Below, piece by piece: positions 63,273 through 64,000 of a stretch of DNA of 64,000 nucleotides. The stretch is from Cupriavidus necator. Its GTDB lineage: Bacteria; Pseudomonadota; Gammaproteobacteria; Burkholderiales; Burkholderiaceae. The notes under the pieces were generated by a model. That model was not told the origin of the DNA. It did not search any database and saw only the letters and a program-made list of their open reading frames with translations. The stretch covers positions 496,001 through 560,000 of the forward strand of contig CP074381.1 of the NCBI GenBank assembly GCA_022041995.1. Direction: 5' to 3'. The number at the start of each line of letters is the position of its first letter. Position 1 is the stretch's first letter. The translations under genes were made by a program, and so were the position numbers.

Positions 63273-64000
63273 TCAGCGTGCCTTGCCCTGGCTGGCCACG
63301 GCCGCCAGCGAGGCGGCGATGGCGTCCTGGTCACCCAGGTAGTAGTGGCGCAGGGGCGCAGGTCGGCGTCCAGCTCATAAACGAGCGGGGTGCCATTGGG
63401 GATATTGAGTCCGACGATATCGTCATCCGAGATCTGGTCCAGGTATTTCACCAGCGCGCGGATGCTGTTGCCATGGGCGGCAATGACCACGCGCTTGCCG
63501 GATTGGATGTCGGGGGCAATGGATTCGTTCCACAGCGGCATCACGCGGGCCACGGTGTCCTTCAGGCACTCGGTCAGCGGAATCTCGTTGCGCGGCACAT
63601 TGGCGTAGCGCGGATCGTCGTACGAGGAACGCGGATCAGTGGGTTCCAGCGCGGGCGGCGGCGTGTCATAGCTGCGGCGCCACACCAGCACCTGCTCGTC
63701 GCCGAACTTGGCGGCGGTTTCTGCCTTGTTCAGGCCGGCCAGCGCGCCGTAGTGGCGCTCGTTCAGGCGCCATTCGTTGCGCACGGGGACCCACATCAGG
63801 TCCATTTCATCCTGCACGTGCCACAGCGTGCGGATGGCGCGCTTGAGCACCGAGGTATAGGCCACGTCAAAGCCCAGGCCGGCATCCTTGAGCAGCTTGC
63901 CGGCCTGGCGCGCCTGGTCGGCGCCGGTTTCAGTCAGGTCGACATCGACCCAGCCGGTAAAGCGGTTTTCAAGGTTCCACGTGGATTCGCCGTGGCGGAT
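63273..64000 (-). CDS. gpmA: 2,3-bisphosphoglycerate-dependent phosphoglycerate mutase, 5' end beyond window, one frameshift
   Basis: The reverse strand enters the window at [17 protein letters not shown], the active-site His motif, so only about six N-terminal codons are missing. [40 protein letters not shown] and [12 protein letters not shown] follow. Then the frame breaks at a GGGG run (plus strand 63353-63356). A fifth G gives [18 protein letters not shown] and GKAR with a stop at 63273-63275, the standard end. It interconverts 3- and 2-phosphoglycerate in glycolysis. Its central role makes a sequencing error the best explanation. Confidence 0.92.

Overview
The window is dense, high-G+C chromosomal DNA from a beta-proteobacterium. 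Gene content and order point to Cupriavidus (C. necator / C. taiwanensis-like main chromosome): a fused isobutyryl-CoA mutase icmF close to a PaaH1-type 3-hydroxybutyryl-CoA dehydrogenase; a nagR-nagF-nagE-porin-nagA-nagB-zwf GlcNAc cluster; torF-glnK-amtB; gshA-gshB next to a mannose-type EIIA, ptsH and ptsI; bfd-bfr; and gpmA-ctpA-moeB. This assignment rests on recalled family sequences and synteny, not on a search. I see no rRNA, tRNA, CRISPR array, prophage or insertion sequence.

Layout. 1-8.4 kb: a partial MocR regulator, a DUF2917 protein, icmF behind a MerR-type promoter, a HIT protein, PaaH1, a His-rich secreted protein, and a Crp-family regulator with a DUF3293 gene. 8.7-17.3 kb: an acyl-CoA synthetase, a complete branched-chain-type ABC importer (ATPase, two permeases, binding protein, second ATPase) and a PaaK-like CoA ligase, which look like one uptake-and-activation operon for a carboxylic acid. 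17.3-22.2 kb: DUF454 protein, nitronate monooxygenase, CreBC two-component system, geranylgeranyl-reductase-like flavoprotein. 22.5-27.3 kb: dctA, dctB and dctD, with a sigma-54 promoter and enhancer candidates before dctA. 27.6-36.8 kb: ferredoxin, hydrolase, DacA, YbeD, RlmI, a UvrD-family helicase, two thioredoxin-fold proteins, a lipoprotein, a LysE exporter and a proline-rich microprotein.

36.8-47.2 kb is a self-contained GlcNAc pathway: UTRA regulator, soluble EIIA-HPr-EI fusion, membrane EIICB, porin, deacetylase, SIS-type deaminase and then glucose-6-phosphate dehydrogenase. A short pgi-like remnant follows zwf. 47.3-52.4 kb: comM, ubiK and a nitrogen-regulated torF-glnK-amtB unit with an NtrC-type palindrome and a sigma-54 promoter. 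The 553 bp gap after amtB carries three successive intrinsic terminators and a promoter that together define a candidate small RNA of about 80 nt. 52.9-57.8 kb: glutathione synthesis genes and a regulatory PTS. 57.9-64 kb: Fur-controlled bfd and bfr, an internally deleted selD joined to an intact mnmH, moeB, ctpA and gpmA.

Data quality. Eleven -1 frameshifts, ten of them clearly at short G or C runs, interrupt nine genes, including gshA, gpmA and the nag PTS. In each case one restored base rebuilds a family-typical protein, so these are most likely base-calling errors. They are annotated as CDS with the frameshift position given. The selD lesion is different: about two thirds of the protein is missing in frame.
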